A stretch of 64,000 nucleotides of DNA from Actinomadura macra NBRC 14102 (GTDB taxonomy: Bacteria; Actinomycetota; Actinomycetes; Streptosporangiales; Streptosporangiaceae). The position numbers and the translations under genes were made by a program. Below the pieces are notes generated by a model. It was not told the DNA's origin and did no database searches. It saw only the letters and a program-made list of their open reading frames with translations. This document shows, one piece after another, positions 18,073 through 27,032 of this stretch. The stretch is taken from NCBI RefSeq assembly GCF_001552215.1, contig NZ_BCQT01000001.1:124001-188000 (forward strand). Reading direction: 5' to 3'. The stretch's first letter is position 1, and every line of letters starts with the position of its first letter.

Positions 18073-18749
18073 GACGCCATCCCCCTCCTCAGCGTCGTCA
18101 AAGGCGCCGCCCCCGCGCAAGGCGCCTTCGACCGGGTGCGCGCCGTCCGCACGCGCCCGTCCCGAGTGGACTTCATGCCGCTGGTGTTCCTCTCTCCTCA
18201 CCGCGGCCGGCTTTCACCGGCCGCTCACCGTGGGTCACGAGCGCTGCCCCCGCGGACCCCCCGCGATCAGCGCTCGCCCCCCTGACGGTCACCAGAATAC
18301 TTGTTCTCGATATATAGAGATAGACTCTTCAAGCGTTCGGCACGCACGGCGCGCGGACGAGAGCGCATGGCTCGGCGGCCCTAGGAACGCCCCTGAGGGC
18401 CGCGTGGCCCCCGGGCGATACTGGCCGAGGGGCACGCGGCGAATCCGCGAGAGAGCGGTGCTTGAGGCCCTCGCGGGCGGCCAGAGGCGCACTGCGGCGC
18501 GGTCCGGGCATATCGCGGGGCGGCATTTCGCGGGCGGCGTCGAGCGGACGCCGGGCGGCTGGAGATCCAGCCGGCTGGGCGCCTCCCCGTGTCGTTCAGC
18601 GGGCGGCCGGCGGTCTTCGAGGAGGACGTGTATGGGTCCTCCTCCGGCTGCCGCGCGGCCGCCGGGACCCTAAGGTCGCAGAGGTCTCAAAGGGGTGCAG
18701 GGTTCGTGGCGGTCTCAAAGGGGCTTGGCGGAATCGGTGGGATCGGCGG
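18073..18749. other. 677-bp intergenic region with a PadR-type dyad
   Basis: No gene is supported; the open frames lack RBS and similarity. At 18305-18320 the sequence TCTCGATATATAGAGA is symmetrical at 14 of 16 positions and AT-rich, like PadR operators. It is about 230 bp upstream of the PadR gene, whose promoter is probably here. Confidence 0.45.
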
Positions 18750-18974
18750 TCAGAGCGGGAAGAGCTTGGCGTACGGTGCGTTGATTCGGACCTTGCGGGT
18801 GCCGAAGTCGACGAGGACGGCATCGCGCTCGACCTCGACGACACGGCCGAGGCCGTACTTGTCGTGGGTGACCCGGTCCGCCACGTCGAACTCTTTGGCG
18901 GGCGGGGCCGGCGGTGGTGGTTTGAAGGGACTGGTCGGCAGGTGTCGCCGCCGTGCGGCTCCAGAGGGTTTCAT
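18750..18974 (-). CDS. small KOW/CarD-like actinobacterial protein
   Basis: 74 residues. After a Pro-rich N-terminus (PPPPAPPAK) comes an SH3-like beta domain, DRVTHDKYGLGRVVEVERDAVLVDFGTRKVRINAPYAKLFPL. It resembles the RNA-polymerase-interacting or KOW-type folds often seen as short conserved proteins in actinomycetes. ATG 18974 is taken as the start; GTG 18977 is immediately before it. No strong RBS is present. Function is unproven. Confidence 0.75.
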   Translation of the reverse strand: MKPSGAARRRHLPTSPFKPPPPAPPAKEFDVADRVTHDKYGLGRVVEVERDAVLVDFGTRKVRINAPYAKLFPL

Positions 18975-19087
18975 CACCGCCAGTATGCGCCCGTAAAGGT
19001 GATCACGGGAGCCTCATCGGTATCTGATCTGGGAATTCATCTCGTTTATGGCCCTCTGACCAGCGCCGCAACGGCATGAACGGACCT

Positions 19088-19525
19088 TCAGGCGGTGGGG
19101 AAGCGGGCGACCCAGCGGCGCTGCCACGGGGTTTCGACGGCCCGATGGTGATGATGTTCACGCGTCCAGGCGACGGCGGCGGTCGCGTCCAGCCCCGAAA
19201 GGACGGCCAGGCACGCGATCACGGTGCCGGTGCGTCCCACCCCGCCGCCGCACGCGACCTCGACGGCGTCGCCCGCGCGCGCCCGCTCGTGCAGGGCCCG
19301 TATGTGCCGGACGGCGAGGACGGGGTCGCGGGGCAGCAGGAAGTCGGGCCACTCGATCCATTCGCGGGGCCAGTGCAGGGTGCCCTCGTGGCGCCGCCGG
19401 AGACGGCCGGAGCCAAGGTAGAGGCCGAAGTCGGGTGCCGGGCCCGGCGGTGCCGGGTCCCGCAGGCCCCTGCCGCGGATCCAGGAGCCGTCAGGGAGCT
19501 GGAGGGCGCCGTCCAGCGCGCTCAT
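19088..19525 (-). CDS. dual-specificity/tyrosine phosphatase-like protein
   Basis: 145 residues with the Cys-phosphatase P-loop VACGGGVGRTGTVIACL (CX5R) and an upstream RGLRDP...DFGLYLG region. The conserved general-acid Asp is probably in the PDFLLPRDP segment. It would dephosphorylate protein Tyr/Ser/Thr or another phosphate ester in the cytoplasm. The ATG at 19525 overlaps the CGNR gene stop by 4 bp, so the two are coupled. The context is a run of minus-strand genes starting with the CHAT protease. Confidence 0.8.
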   Translation of the reverse strand: MSALDGALQLPDGSWIRGRGLRDPAPPGPAPDFGLYLGSGRLRRRHEGTLHWPREWIEWPDFLLPRDPVLAVRHIRALHERARAGDAVEVACGGGVGRTGTVIACLAVLSGLDATAAVAWTREHHHHRAVETPWQRRWVARFPTA

Positions 19526-20109
19526 CGGGGCACGCCCCCGGCCCGCAGGCGGGCACGATGGTTGGCGACATTGAGCCGGTTACCGCACAGGTCGGGCATG
19601 CAGTAGCGGCGGCGGCCGGCCCGGCTGGTGTCGGCGAACACGCCGCGGCAGTCCGGGGCGGCGCAGGGGCGGAACCGGTCGTGGCCGAGGGCGCGGACGG
19701 TGCCGAGCAGGCCGACGGCGACCAGCGCGGCCAGTTCGGCGGCGAGCGGCGCGTCCGGCGCCGTGGGGACGTACCACTCCCATCCGTCGCCGTCGCGGCG
19801 CAGCACGGGGCTCTGGCCGGCGCGCTTGAGCAGGACGATCCCGCCCGCGACGGCCTGCTCCCCGGTCTCGGTCTCCAGGATGCCGCGCACCTCACGCCTC
19901 AGCAGCTGCACGTCGCGCACGTCGCCGGCGGACGGTGCCCGCCCGTCCGCCGTCGCCGCGGGCCGGACGGCGTGCTCGGCCAGGAGGAGCGCCAGCGCGT
20001 CCGGATCCGGGAGCGCCTCGCCGGCGGCGCCCCGTACGGTGGGTGAGGTGGCGACCAGGTCGTTGCCGACCGCCGCTCCCACCCCGTAGTCGGAGACGGA
20101 GATGTCCAC
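19522..20109 (-). CDS. CGNR zinc-finger domain regulator
   Basis: 195 residues. The N-terminal about 130 residues match the ABATE-type domain (AALVAVGLLG, RFRPCAAPDC). The C-terminus has the CGNR zinc finger, FRPCAAPDCRGVFAD...RRYCMPDLCGNRLNVANHR, which is thought to bind DNA. The family regulates small-molecule or stress genes. ATG 20109 is preceded at about 30 bp by an AT-rich promoter-like stretch. Coupled to the phosphatase downstream. Confidence 0.88.
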   Translation of the reverse strand: MDISVSDYGVGAAVGNDLVATSPTVRGAAGEALPDPDALALLLAEHAVRPAATADGRAPSAGDVRDVQLLRREVRGILETETGEQAVAGGIVLLKRAGQSPVLRRDGDGWEWYVPTAPDAPLAAELAALVAVGLLGTVRALGHDRFRPCAAPDCRGVFADTSRAGRRRYCMPDLCGNRLNVANHRARLRAGGVPR

Positions 20110-20147
20110 AACGCTCCTCAGTAAGGCTTATAGGCGAACTATAACCC

Positions 20148-20543
20148 TTACTGGCCGAGCCCGGGCCGTCCGGTGCGCTCGGCACGCAGCGGAAGCTGGT
20201 GGTTCGGGCAGATCGGCACGGCCTCGCCGATCTCCTGGGCCGGGTAGCGGTAGTCGCCGTGCGGGCACGCGTACATGGTGGCCGCGGTGACCTCGCCGGG
20301 CCCGGGAAGGTCGAGGTAGGCGAACGCCCTGGCGCCCTCCGACGGGACGGGCGACACGGCGTTCAGCCTCTCCCGCAGGGCCGCGTCCCCGGTGAGCAGC
20401 TCGAACAGGTCATCGCCGGTCGGCTCGCCGCGCCGCAGGGCCGCCAGCAGCGCATCGAACCGCGCCGCCGTCTCGGCGCCGGCCAGCGCAGGCACCTCCG
20501 GGCGGAGGGCCCCGGCCACGGTGAGCAGCTCGTCGTCTTCCAC
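20148..20543 (-). CDS. small zinc-ribbon protein coupled to the CHAT protease
   Basis: 131 residues from GTG 20543, two bases after the CHAT stop, so translation is coupled. The N-terminal helical half is followed by a C-terminal zinc-ribbon-like pattern, MYACPHGDYRY...AVPICPNHQLPL (CPxG then CPxH). This type of short protein is often found beside CHAT or other effector proteases in actinomycete conflict systems and could be a substrate, an activator or a ligand-binding adaptor. Which of these is unknown. Confidence 0.7.
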   Translation of the reverse strand: MEDDELLTVAGALRPEVPALAGAETAARFDALLAALRRGEPTGDDLFELLTGDAALRERLNAVSPVPSEGARAFAYLDLPGPGEVTAATMYACPHGDYRYPAQEIGEAVPICPNHQLPLRAERTGRPGLGQ

Positions 20544-20545
20544 GG

Positions 20546-23272
20546 TCAACCTCCGGTGTAGGCGAACGCGGCCCATTCCGTCGCGTGGGCGAAGGGCATC
20601 GCTTGCGGGTCGCGGCGGCGCACGGCCCGCCAGAGCGGACGGGCGTCGGCCGGGGACAGCCCGAAGGTCACGTGGGCCCGGTCGGGTTTGAGCGCGGCGG
20701 CGAGGTCGGCGTTGGTGAGACCGCGGAACTCGCGCTGGACGCCGCACAGCGCCGCGGCCGGATGCGTCCCGTTCGAGCAGCGCTTGTAGAACGCCGCGAT
20801 CATCAGGGCGGCCGTCAGCGGCGCCACCGCCCACTGGCTCGCCACGACGCCCTGGCAGCCGAGCTGGAGCAGCCCCGTCGGCAGGCTGACCGTCTCCTCC
20901 GGCAGGTCGGCGCCCACCTGGAAGGACTCGCACGCCGGCAGGACGACCAGCCGGGGGCCGGCCGTCGCGTCGAGCTCCACCAGGTTGCGCAGGGTGAGCG
21001 GCTCGTCGTAGGCCATCAGCAGGGCGCTGTCCAACGGCGCGTCACCGCGGCCGAGGGCGTGGCAGGACAGGTGCACCAGGCCGTGCGACGGCAGCTCGCC
21101 GAGGACCCTGGTCCGCGTCGCGTCCGATCCGGCCAGCAGGGTGACGCGCTCGGACATCCGCGCGGCGGCCGCGCGCTCGGCCGACGACCAGGGCAGCGGT
21201 GGCGCGGGCACGGGCTGGGGGTCGTCGACGACCAGGGCGCTGGTGAAGGTTCTCGTGCCACCCGCGCCCGTCCGCAGCGCCTGGGCGTTCGGCGCGTAGC
21301 CGAACGTCATCTCGTCGAGGACGAGGCGCCCGCCGGGGCTGCGCGCCGCGTGCAGCGGCAGCAGGGCGAGCCGCCCGGCCGGGATGAGCACGCAATGCCC
21401 GGTCCCGCGTGGCAGGCGCCGGACGACCCGGTCGAGGATCGCGTCGTGCGCCCAGCGGGTGACGGCGTCGACCGCGCCGAGCCAGGTCGCGGAGTCCCCG
21501 TTCTTCGCGCGGTAGGCGTTGGTCATCACCTCGGCACGCACCCGCACCGCTCGGCTGGTCACCGCCGGCAGCTCGACCGCACGCACCTTCCCGGCCTCGG
21601 GATCGACGATCAGGGCGAAGCCTCCCGCCTCGGCGGCGCCGAGATAGACCAGGACCCGGGCACCGGCCGCGCCGAAGATCGCGTCGAGGTCCAGGACGGC
21701 GGTCTCGGCGCGGCGCGGGACGGCTTCGGCCAGCAGCACCGTGCGGGCGCTCTCCAGGACGAGCACGGCTTCCTCGACCCGCCCGGCCTGGATGAGCGCG
21801 TAGGCCGCCCGCGCGGGGATCGCGTGCGCGGTCGGCAGCCAGGTCTGCTTGCCGGGACGGTGCCGCTGCCGCGCGGACAGGATCTCGATGACCTGGACGC
21901 CGAAGGCGTACGCCTCGACGGCCTCCTTCCACGCGCGTCGGGACGAGGCCCAGGCGCCCCAGGCGAACGAGGCTTCCAGCGTCCTTTCCGGGGACCGGTC
22001 AAGGCCGGTCAGGCAGGCGATTCTCAAATGGCGGACGGCGTCCTTGTAATCCTTGCGCCGTCCGCGCGCCGCATGCCGGGCACTGAGACTTCTCCCCAGA
22101 TTGAGATGTCGCGACGACAGTTCCAGATCTTTTTGATCGGTTCTTTCGAGAGCCTCGGTATAAAGGTCTATCGACTGGTCGAGATAGGCGCGGTCTCCGG
22201 TCTCCTCATAGGCGCTGGAGAGGCTGTTTCCGAAATTATTGAGACGTTCGGCATAGGATCTATCGGTAAAATCTGTGGCCTCGACGACCATTCGGAGAAC
22301 ATCGAGCGCCCGGCGGAGATAAGTGACGTCCCCACGCAGGGAATAGACGGCCTGAAAGGCGTTCGCCTGGTGGTTCAACGCCAGCAGCCACGACCGGCCG
22401 CCCTCGGGGGCCTCCGCGACGGCGCGCTCGTGGGATTCCAGCGAACGGTGCAGATCGGTCTCGTCGCCGGTGCGCATGTAGCGCTCCCGCAGCAGCATCC
22501 CGTGCAGGCCGTGGCCGTAGCACCGCGTGCCGAGGAAGACCCGTCCGGCGGACGTGGCCTCCAGCAGGCCGATCGCCTCCGCCAGGTCGGCCAGCCGCCC
22601 GGACGTCCGGTAGCGCGCCCGCAGCGCCGACGCCAGCATCACCCGCACCGCGTCGCGGTAGGGCGAGGCGGAGGCGAGGTCGACCAGCGCGGCCCTGGCC
22701 AGGTCGATCGCCTCGTCGAGATCGACGCCCTCGCCGCCATGGCCGTGCAGCCACACCAGGCTGCGCGACAGGACGTCCATGCAGCGCGGGCGGAGGCGGT
22801 CCTCGTCGAACGGAAGGTCGATGAGGACGCCCCGCAGCCGCGTCACCGCCGCCCACGCGTCCTGCTCGGAGTCGCGGATGACTGCCCGGTGGTAGAACAG
22901 GATTCCGAGGTGGTAGCGGACGTCCGGGCCGAGCCGTCCGGTCTCGCCGAGGGCGAGTTCGAGGTGGCGGCGGCCCACCTCGATCTCCTCCAGGTCGCCG
23001 TTCTCGGACGCGTGCCAGCACAGGGCCATTGCGGCGCGGTCGCGGCAGGCCGCACGGAACTCCGGATCGGCTCCGGCGAATTCGGGATGGTCGAGGACCG
23101 TCCTCCAGACACCGATCAGTTTCTCCAGTGCGGCCCGGTCGAGTTCCCGCCACCAGGCGGCAAGAAGGTCCTCCGTGCCGTCCATGAGGACGGTGAGGGA
23201 TGCCGGGCCGGCGGGCATAGTGAGCCAGCCCAACTGTCCGGCCATATCGGGGGCCAGGGGGTATTCGGACAC
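20546..23272 (-). CDS. TPR-CHAT caspase-like protease
   Basis: 908 residues. The N-terminal about 500 residues are tetratricopeptide-like helical repeats (for example RSLVWLHGHGGEGVDLDEAIDLARAALVDL, RLNNFGNSLSSAYEETGDRAYLDQSIDLY). The C-terminal about 300 residues form a CHAT domain: catalytic His in LVHLSCHALGRGD (about 737) and catalytic Cys in VVLPACES (about 780), followed by GLLQLGCQGVVASQWAV. CHAT proteases are relatives of caspases and separase that cut partner proteins on a trigger sensed by the repeats. GTG 23272 is the start. The zinc-ribbon gene follows directly. A role in self-destruction or antiviral defence is inferred from the family. Confidence 0.9.
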   Translation of the reverse strand: MSEYPLAPDMAGQLGWLTMPAGPASLTVLMDGTEDLLAAWWRELDRAALEKLIGVWRTVLDHPEFAGADPEFRAACRDRAAMALCWHASENGDLEEIEVGRRHLELALGETGRLGPDVRYHLGILFYHRAVIRDSEQDAWAAVTRLRGVLIDLPFDEDRLRPRCMDVLSRSLVWLHGHGGEGVDLDEAIDLARAALVDLASASPYRDAVRVMLASALRARYRTSGRLADLAEAIGLLEATSAGRVFLGTRCYGHGLHGMLLRERYMRTGDETDLHRSLESHERAVAEAPEGGRSWLLALNHQANAFQAVYSLRGDVTYLRRALDVLRMVVEATDFTDRSYAERLNNFGNSLSSAYEETGDRAYLDQSIDLYTEALERTDQKDLELSSRHLNLGRSLSARHAARGRRKDYKDAVRHLRIACLTGLDRSPERTLEASFAWGAWASSRRAWKEAVEAYAFGVQVIEILSARQRHRPGKQTWLPTAHAIPARAAYALIQAGRVEEAVLVLESARTVLLAEAVPRRAETAVLDLDAIFGAAGARVLVYLGAAEAGGFALIVDPEAGKVRAVELPAVTSRAVRVRAEVMTNAYRAKNGDSATWLGAVDAVTRWAHDAILDRVVRRLPRGTGHCVLIPAGRLALLPLHAARSPGGRLVLDEMTFGYAPNAQALRTGAGGTRTFTSALVVDDPQPVPAPPLPWSSAERAAAARMSERVTLLAGSDATRTRVLGELPSHGLVHLSCHALGRGDAPLDSALLMAYDEPLTLRNLVELDATAGPRLVVLPACESFQVGADLPEETVSLPTGLLQLGCQGVVASQWAVAPLTAALMIAAFYKRCSNGTHPAAALCGVQREFRGLTNADLAAALKPDRAHVTFGLSPADARPLWRAVRRRDPQAMPFAHATEWAAFAYTGG

Positions 23273-23439
23273 CGGCTCTGCCTACCATGTTACCCGTCAG
23301 GACCATAGCGATCGGGTTAATGTCAGGGCCGAAACAGAGCCGGGTGTCGGACGAATCGTCACTTCGCTACATCGCGTTAAAAAGGGTCAACGGAATGCGT
23401 TGTGCGCGCTTATCCGAGGGTGGAACCCCGGGCGGGGCG

Positions 23440-23610
23440 TCACGGCTCGCGGCGGCCCCGGAGGAAGAAGTCGACGACAAGGGCGAGCACGCCCAGGCCG
23501 GTGACGGTGCTGACGCCGACCTCGACCCAGGTGCCGTTCAGCGCCACGTTCGCCATGACGTTGATGGCGAGCAGGATTCCGATGATGGTCCAGCGGGTGC
23601 CGTTGCTCAT
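23440..23610 (-). CDS. 56-residue small membrane protein
   Basis: ATG 23610 with GGAAAGG nine bases upstream (an ATG at 23616 is in frame but too close to that site). The product has two hydrophobic stretches, TIIGILLAINVMANVAL (8-24) and VLALVVDFFL (41-50), and ends RGRREP. It lies 90 bp downstream of the FtsX-type permease on the same strand and may be an accessory of that exporter. No family is recognised. Confidence 0.65.
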   Translation of the reverse strand: MSNGTRWTIIGILLAINVMANVALNGTWVEVGVSTVTGLGVLALVVDFFLRGRREP

Positions 23611-23640
23611 GGTCATGTGCCTTTCCGGAGGTCGCGCGGG

Positions 23641-23719
23641 ACTTCAGGGGATGGACGGAACTTCGGGGATCGGACGGTGCTTCAGGGATCGGACGGTGCT
23701 TCAGGAGATGGATGGGGAG
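23641..23719. repeat. short tandem repeat at the end of the FtsX gene
   Basis: About four copies of a 19-bp unit close to CTTCAGGGATCGGACGGTG. The two central copies are identical; the outer two have diverged. The array covers the permease stop codon (23701-23703) and the gap to the small membrane gene. Replication slippage is the likely origin. Confidence 0.7.
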
Positions 23720-26154
23720 GTGCGGCGGGGCAGCAGAGCCCGCGCCGGAAGGAGGATCGCGGCGGCGCCGGAGCCGGCGACGCCGAGCAGGACGACCGCG
23801 CACGCCACCGGGGAGACGGACGGGAGCGGGAGGCCGGTGATCGCGGTGGCGAAGGCCATCAGGGTCACCCCGGCGATGCCCGCCCCGGTCAGGGTGCCGG
23901 TGCCGAGGATGATGGCGGCCTCCAGGCGCAGCATCCGGAGCACCTGCCGGCGGGTCGCACCGACCAGCCGGAGCAGGGCGAACTCGCGCCGCCGCGCCGC
24001 CGTCGCCAGTGCCAGCGTGGTGACGAGGCCGATGACGATGAACCCGCCGATCGCCGACACGACGACGTAGTTGAAGAAGCCCTGGAGCCGGATCTCCCGC
24101 GACATGCTCGCGCCGAACGCGGCGTGGTCGATCGCGGCGGTCCCCGCGTACGCGGCCGTGACCGGGCGGAGGTCCGCCTTCCCTCGGACGAGGACGTGGT
24201 CGTCCAGCGTCGTGGAGGAGTGCGCGGTGACGAGATCGTGCGGGAGCAGGACGTCGCCGAAGCCGAGACCGCGGTCGTAGACCGCCACGACGCGGGCGGT
24301 CACGCGCGTCCCGTCGCCGAGCCAGAGCGGGGCCGCGGAGCCGACGCGCAGGCCGGCCGCGACGTCGCGGCTGAGCGCGACGGTGGTGCCCCGGAGGTCG
24401 GCGAGCCTGCCGGACGTCACCCGGGGATCCATGGTCGCCTCCGCGTCCCGGCCGACGCCGCGGGCGTTCAGCGATCGCAGGTTCTTCTCACCGAGCTCCT
24501 TGACCGGCATGACCACGGTGGTGCGCTTGACCGGGGTGGCGGCGGTGACGCCGGGGACCCGGCGCGCGGCGTCCGCCACATCCCGCGGCAGCCCGGGACC
24601 GGCGGCCACGATGACCTGGTCGGCGCGGTCGCCCGCCGCGGCCTGCTCGGTCGTCGCGTGGACGACGGTGGCCTGCGCGAACAGCTGGGTGCCGGCGAAC
24701 GCGACGGCCAGCGCGACCGGGGTGATGATCGAGCCCGCCCGCAGCGCGGCGGCGGCCCCGGCGTGCTGGGCCAGGCGTCCGGCCACCGGCGAGGCGGCGC
24801 GGGCGGCGGCGCCGAGCACCCGGTTGCCGAGCCGCGCGACCAGCGGGCCGAGCAGCGCGGTCGCGACGATCAGTGCGATGACCAGGCCGCCGATCGCGGC
24901 GTTCGCGGCCGGCCCGGAGGTGGCGGTGGACGTGCCGAGCGCGGACAGGCCGAGCACCAGGAAGACCACGCCGGTGATGACCCGCCACGCCGGGAGCGCG
25001 GCGGACTCGACGGCGGACTCCCCCAGCGCCTGGACGGGACGGATCCGCGACACGCGCAGCGAGGCCAGCAGCGCCGTGAAGAGGGCCGCGACCAGCGTCA
25101 CAGCGAAGGCGACCAGCGCCGGAAGCGGGCTGAGCGACAGCCCGAAGCCGGCCGGCAGCACGCCCTTGTGGAGCATCGCCCGGTGCATCGCGGCGCCGAG
25201 CCCGAGCGAGAGGACGCCGCCGAGCAGCGCGGCGGGCACCCCCACCTTGAGGGTCTCGCCGAGGAGTTGGCGGCGCACCTGACCGGGCGTCGCGCCGATC
25301 GCGCGGATCAGCGCGAACTCGCGCGCCCGCTCCCGCACCGACAAGGCGATCAGCCCGCCGACGACCACGATCGCCGTCATCACGGCGACGCCGCCGAACG
25401 ATGCCCCGAGCTCCAGGATGTCGGGACGGGCGGCGGCCACGCCCAGATCCTCGGCGTCGCCACGCGCCGATCCGGTCGCGACGGTCAGGCCGGGCACGGC
25501 CTTGCGGAGCGCGTCCGCGTCCACCGTGCCGTCCTTGCCACTGGTGATCGCGAGCGCGTCGGCCCGGCCGGGGTGCCCGGCGAGGGCGGCGGCCGTGGCA
25601 CCGGTGAAGAACGCCGCCGCAGGCCCGGACGAGACGACCCCGGTGACCCGGTACGGCCGGGGCGTCCCGTCGACCTGCAACCGGACGACACTGCCCGGCG
25701 CGGCCCCGGCCGACCGGCTCAGCACGACCTCGTCCGGCGCCTGCGGGGCCCGTCCGGCGCTCAGCTCGTAGGGACGCAGCGCGGCCGACTCCCAGCCGTG
25801 GCCGGTGACCGTCCGCCCCGTGGCGGACAGGACGGGGAACGACACGTCCGCGATCACCGCGCGGACACCGGGCACGGCGCGCAGCTTCGCCGCCGCGGCG
25901 ACCGGGACCCGGGACCGCTCGGTCAGCGGCCGGCTCTGCGTCTCCGGCTCGTCCCCGAGCCGTTTCATCCGGTCCTTGACGCTGTGCGGCCCCGTCACGA
26001 CGGCCTCGGTGGCGCCGAACCGTTCGACGGGCGCGTGCGCCCGCCACGCCGACTCCACCAGCACCCCGCACGCGCCGACGAGCGCGGCGGCGAACAGCAG
26101 CGCCGCGAAGATCCCGGTGAAGGCGCCCGCGTGCTTTCCGGCGCGGCTTCTCAC
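23701..26154 (-). CDS. FtsX-type ABC transporter permease
   Basis: 817 residues from GTG 26154, which overlaps the ATPase stop (GTGA). It has a first membrane helix after VRSRAGKHAGAFTG, a large extracytoplasmic domain (about 40-260), FtsX domain 1 (LSVRERAREFALIRAIGATPGQVRRQLLGE), a second core of helices and a C-terminal FtsX domain 2 (LATAARRREFALLRLVGATRRQVLRMLRLE). Permeases of this type work in the MacB/LolCDE manner, using ATP to move lipids, peptides or antibiotics. Its place beside a RiPP-type locus makes peptide export or self-protection plausible. Confidence 0.92.
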   Translation of the reverse strand: MRSRAGKHAGAFTGIFAALLFAAALVGACGVLVESAWRAHAPVERFGATEAVVTGPHSVKDRMKRLGDEPETQSRPLTERSRVPVAAAAKLRAVPGVRAVIADVSFPVLSATGRTVTGHGWESAALRPYELSAGRAPQAPDEVVLSRSAGAAPGSVVRLQVDGTPRPYRVTGVVSSGPAAAFFTGATAAALAGHPGRADALAITSGKDGTVDADALRKAVPGLTVATGSARGDAEDLGVAAARPDILELGASFGGVAVMTAIVVVGGLIALSVRERAREFALIRAIGATPGQVRRQLLGETLKVGVPAALLGGVLSLGLGAAMHRAMLHKGVLPAGFGLSLSPLPALVAFAVTLVAALFTALLASLRVSRIRPVQALGESAVESAALPAWRVITGVVFLVLGLSALGTSTATSGPAANAAIGGLVIALIVATALLGPLVARLGNRVLGAAARAASPVAGRLAQHAGAAAALRAGSIITPVALAVAFAGTQLFAQATVVHATTEQAAAGDRADQVIVAAGPGLPRDVADAARRVPGVTAATPVKRTTVVMPVKELGEKNLRSLNARGVGRDAEATMDPRVTSGRLADLRGTTVALSRDVAAGLRVGSAAPLWLGDGTRVTARVVAVYDRGLGFGDVLLPHDLVTAHSSTTLDDHVLVRGKADLRPVTAAYAGTAAIDHAAFGASMSREIRLQGFFNYVVVSAIGGFIVIGLVTTLALATAARRREFALLRLVGATRRQVLRMLRLEAAIILGTGTLTGAGIAGVTLMAFATAITGLPLPSVSPVACAVVLLGVAGSGAAAILLPARALLPRRTSPSIS

Positions 26155-26882
26155 AGCGACTCCCAGCGGTTGATCACGGTTGCGGTGGACGGGGCGATCA
26201 GCTCGTCGACGATCCGGCCCTCGCGCAGGAACAGGACTGAATCGGCCCACGCCGCCGCCACCGGGTCATGGGTGACCAGCACGATCGTCTGGCCGGTCAG
26301 GTCGGCCGCCTCGCGCAGCAGCCGCAACACGTCGCGGGCGGTCCGGGGGTCGAGGGCGCCGGTCGGCTCGTCCGCGAAGACCACCTCGGGCCGGGTGACC
26401 AGCGCGCGGGCGACGGCCGCGCGCTGCTGCTGCCCGCCCGACAGTTCGGACGGGCGGTGCCGCAGCCGCTCCGCCAGCCCCACCCGGGAGACGACCTCGC
26501 GCAGCCACCGGGGGTCGGCCTCGATCCCGCCGAGCCGCAGCGGCAGCGTGATGTTCTCCTCCACGTCCATGGACGGCACCAGGTTGAACGCCTGGAAGAC
26601 GAACCCGATCCGCTCGCGGCGCAGTCGTGTCCGCTTGGCCTCACTGAGCCGCCCGATGTCGGTGCCGCCGATCCGGACCGTGCCGCCGCTCGGGCGGTCG
26701 AGCCCGGAGGCGCAGTGCAGGAAGGTGCTCTTACCCGACCCGGACGGCCCCATCACCGCGGTGAACCCGCCGCGCGGGAACGACCAGGTGATGCCGTCCA
26801 GGGCGCGCACCGCGCCGTAGGTCTTGGTGACCGACTCCAGGCCCACTGCCTGAGCGGTCGCCTCGGCCGTCATCGTCGTCAT
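26151..26882 (-). CDS. ABC transporter ATPase (MacB/LolD type)
   Basis: 243 residues from ATG 26882 with GGAGG nine bases upstream. Walker A GPSGSGKSTFL, Q-loop FVFQAFNLVPSM, signature LSGGQQQRAAVARAL, Walker B VVFADEPTGALD and switch His in LVTHD are present. It energises the FtsX-type permease coupled to it. A 24-bp inverted repeat upstream is the likely operator. Confidence 0.95.
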   Translation of the reverse strand: MTTMTAEATAQAVGLESVTKTYGAVRALDGITWSFPRGGFTAVMGPSGSGKSTFLHCASGLDRPSGGTVRIGGTDIGRLSEAKRTRLRRERIGFVFQAFNLVPSMDVEENITLPLRLGGIEADPRWLREVVSRVGLAERLRHRPSELSGGQQQRAAVARALVTRPEVVFADEPTGALDPRTARDVLRLLREAADLTGQTIVLVTHDPVAAAWADSVLFLREGRIVDELIAPSTATVINRWESL

Positions 26883-26967
26883 CGGTACCCTCCGCCGAAA
26901 TCCGTCCTCACCTGGACGAATCTAGGATTCGGCGGGGGTCGGGCACATTGACGGCCGCTCCCGAACC

Positions 26968-26991
26968 CATGGTGTAGCCCGCTACACCATG
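26968..26991. promoter_or_regulatory. inverted repeat upstream of the ABC exporter
   Basis: Perfect 10-bp arms CATGGTGTAG and CTACACCATG with a 4-bp centre, about 85 bp before the ATPase start and 42 bp past the DUF5825 stop. No T-run follows, so an operator for a TetR- or MarR-like repressor is more likely than a terminator. The regulator gene is not adjacent. Confidence 0.65.
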
Positions 26992-27032
26992 CCGCCGCCC
27001 CCCGGGGCTCCCGGCGCCCGTACGGCGGTCGC

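Noticed and set aside
20585..23308. 907-codon plus-strand open frame
   Set aside because: Antisense to the TPR-CHAT gene; no domain and biased composition.
23287..26820. 1177-codon plus-strand open frame
   Set aside because: Antisense to the FtsX permease and ATPase; repetitive Arg/Gly/Asp content typical of a GC shadow.
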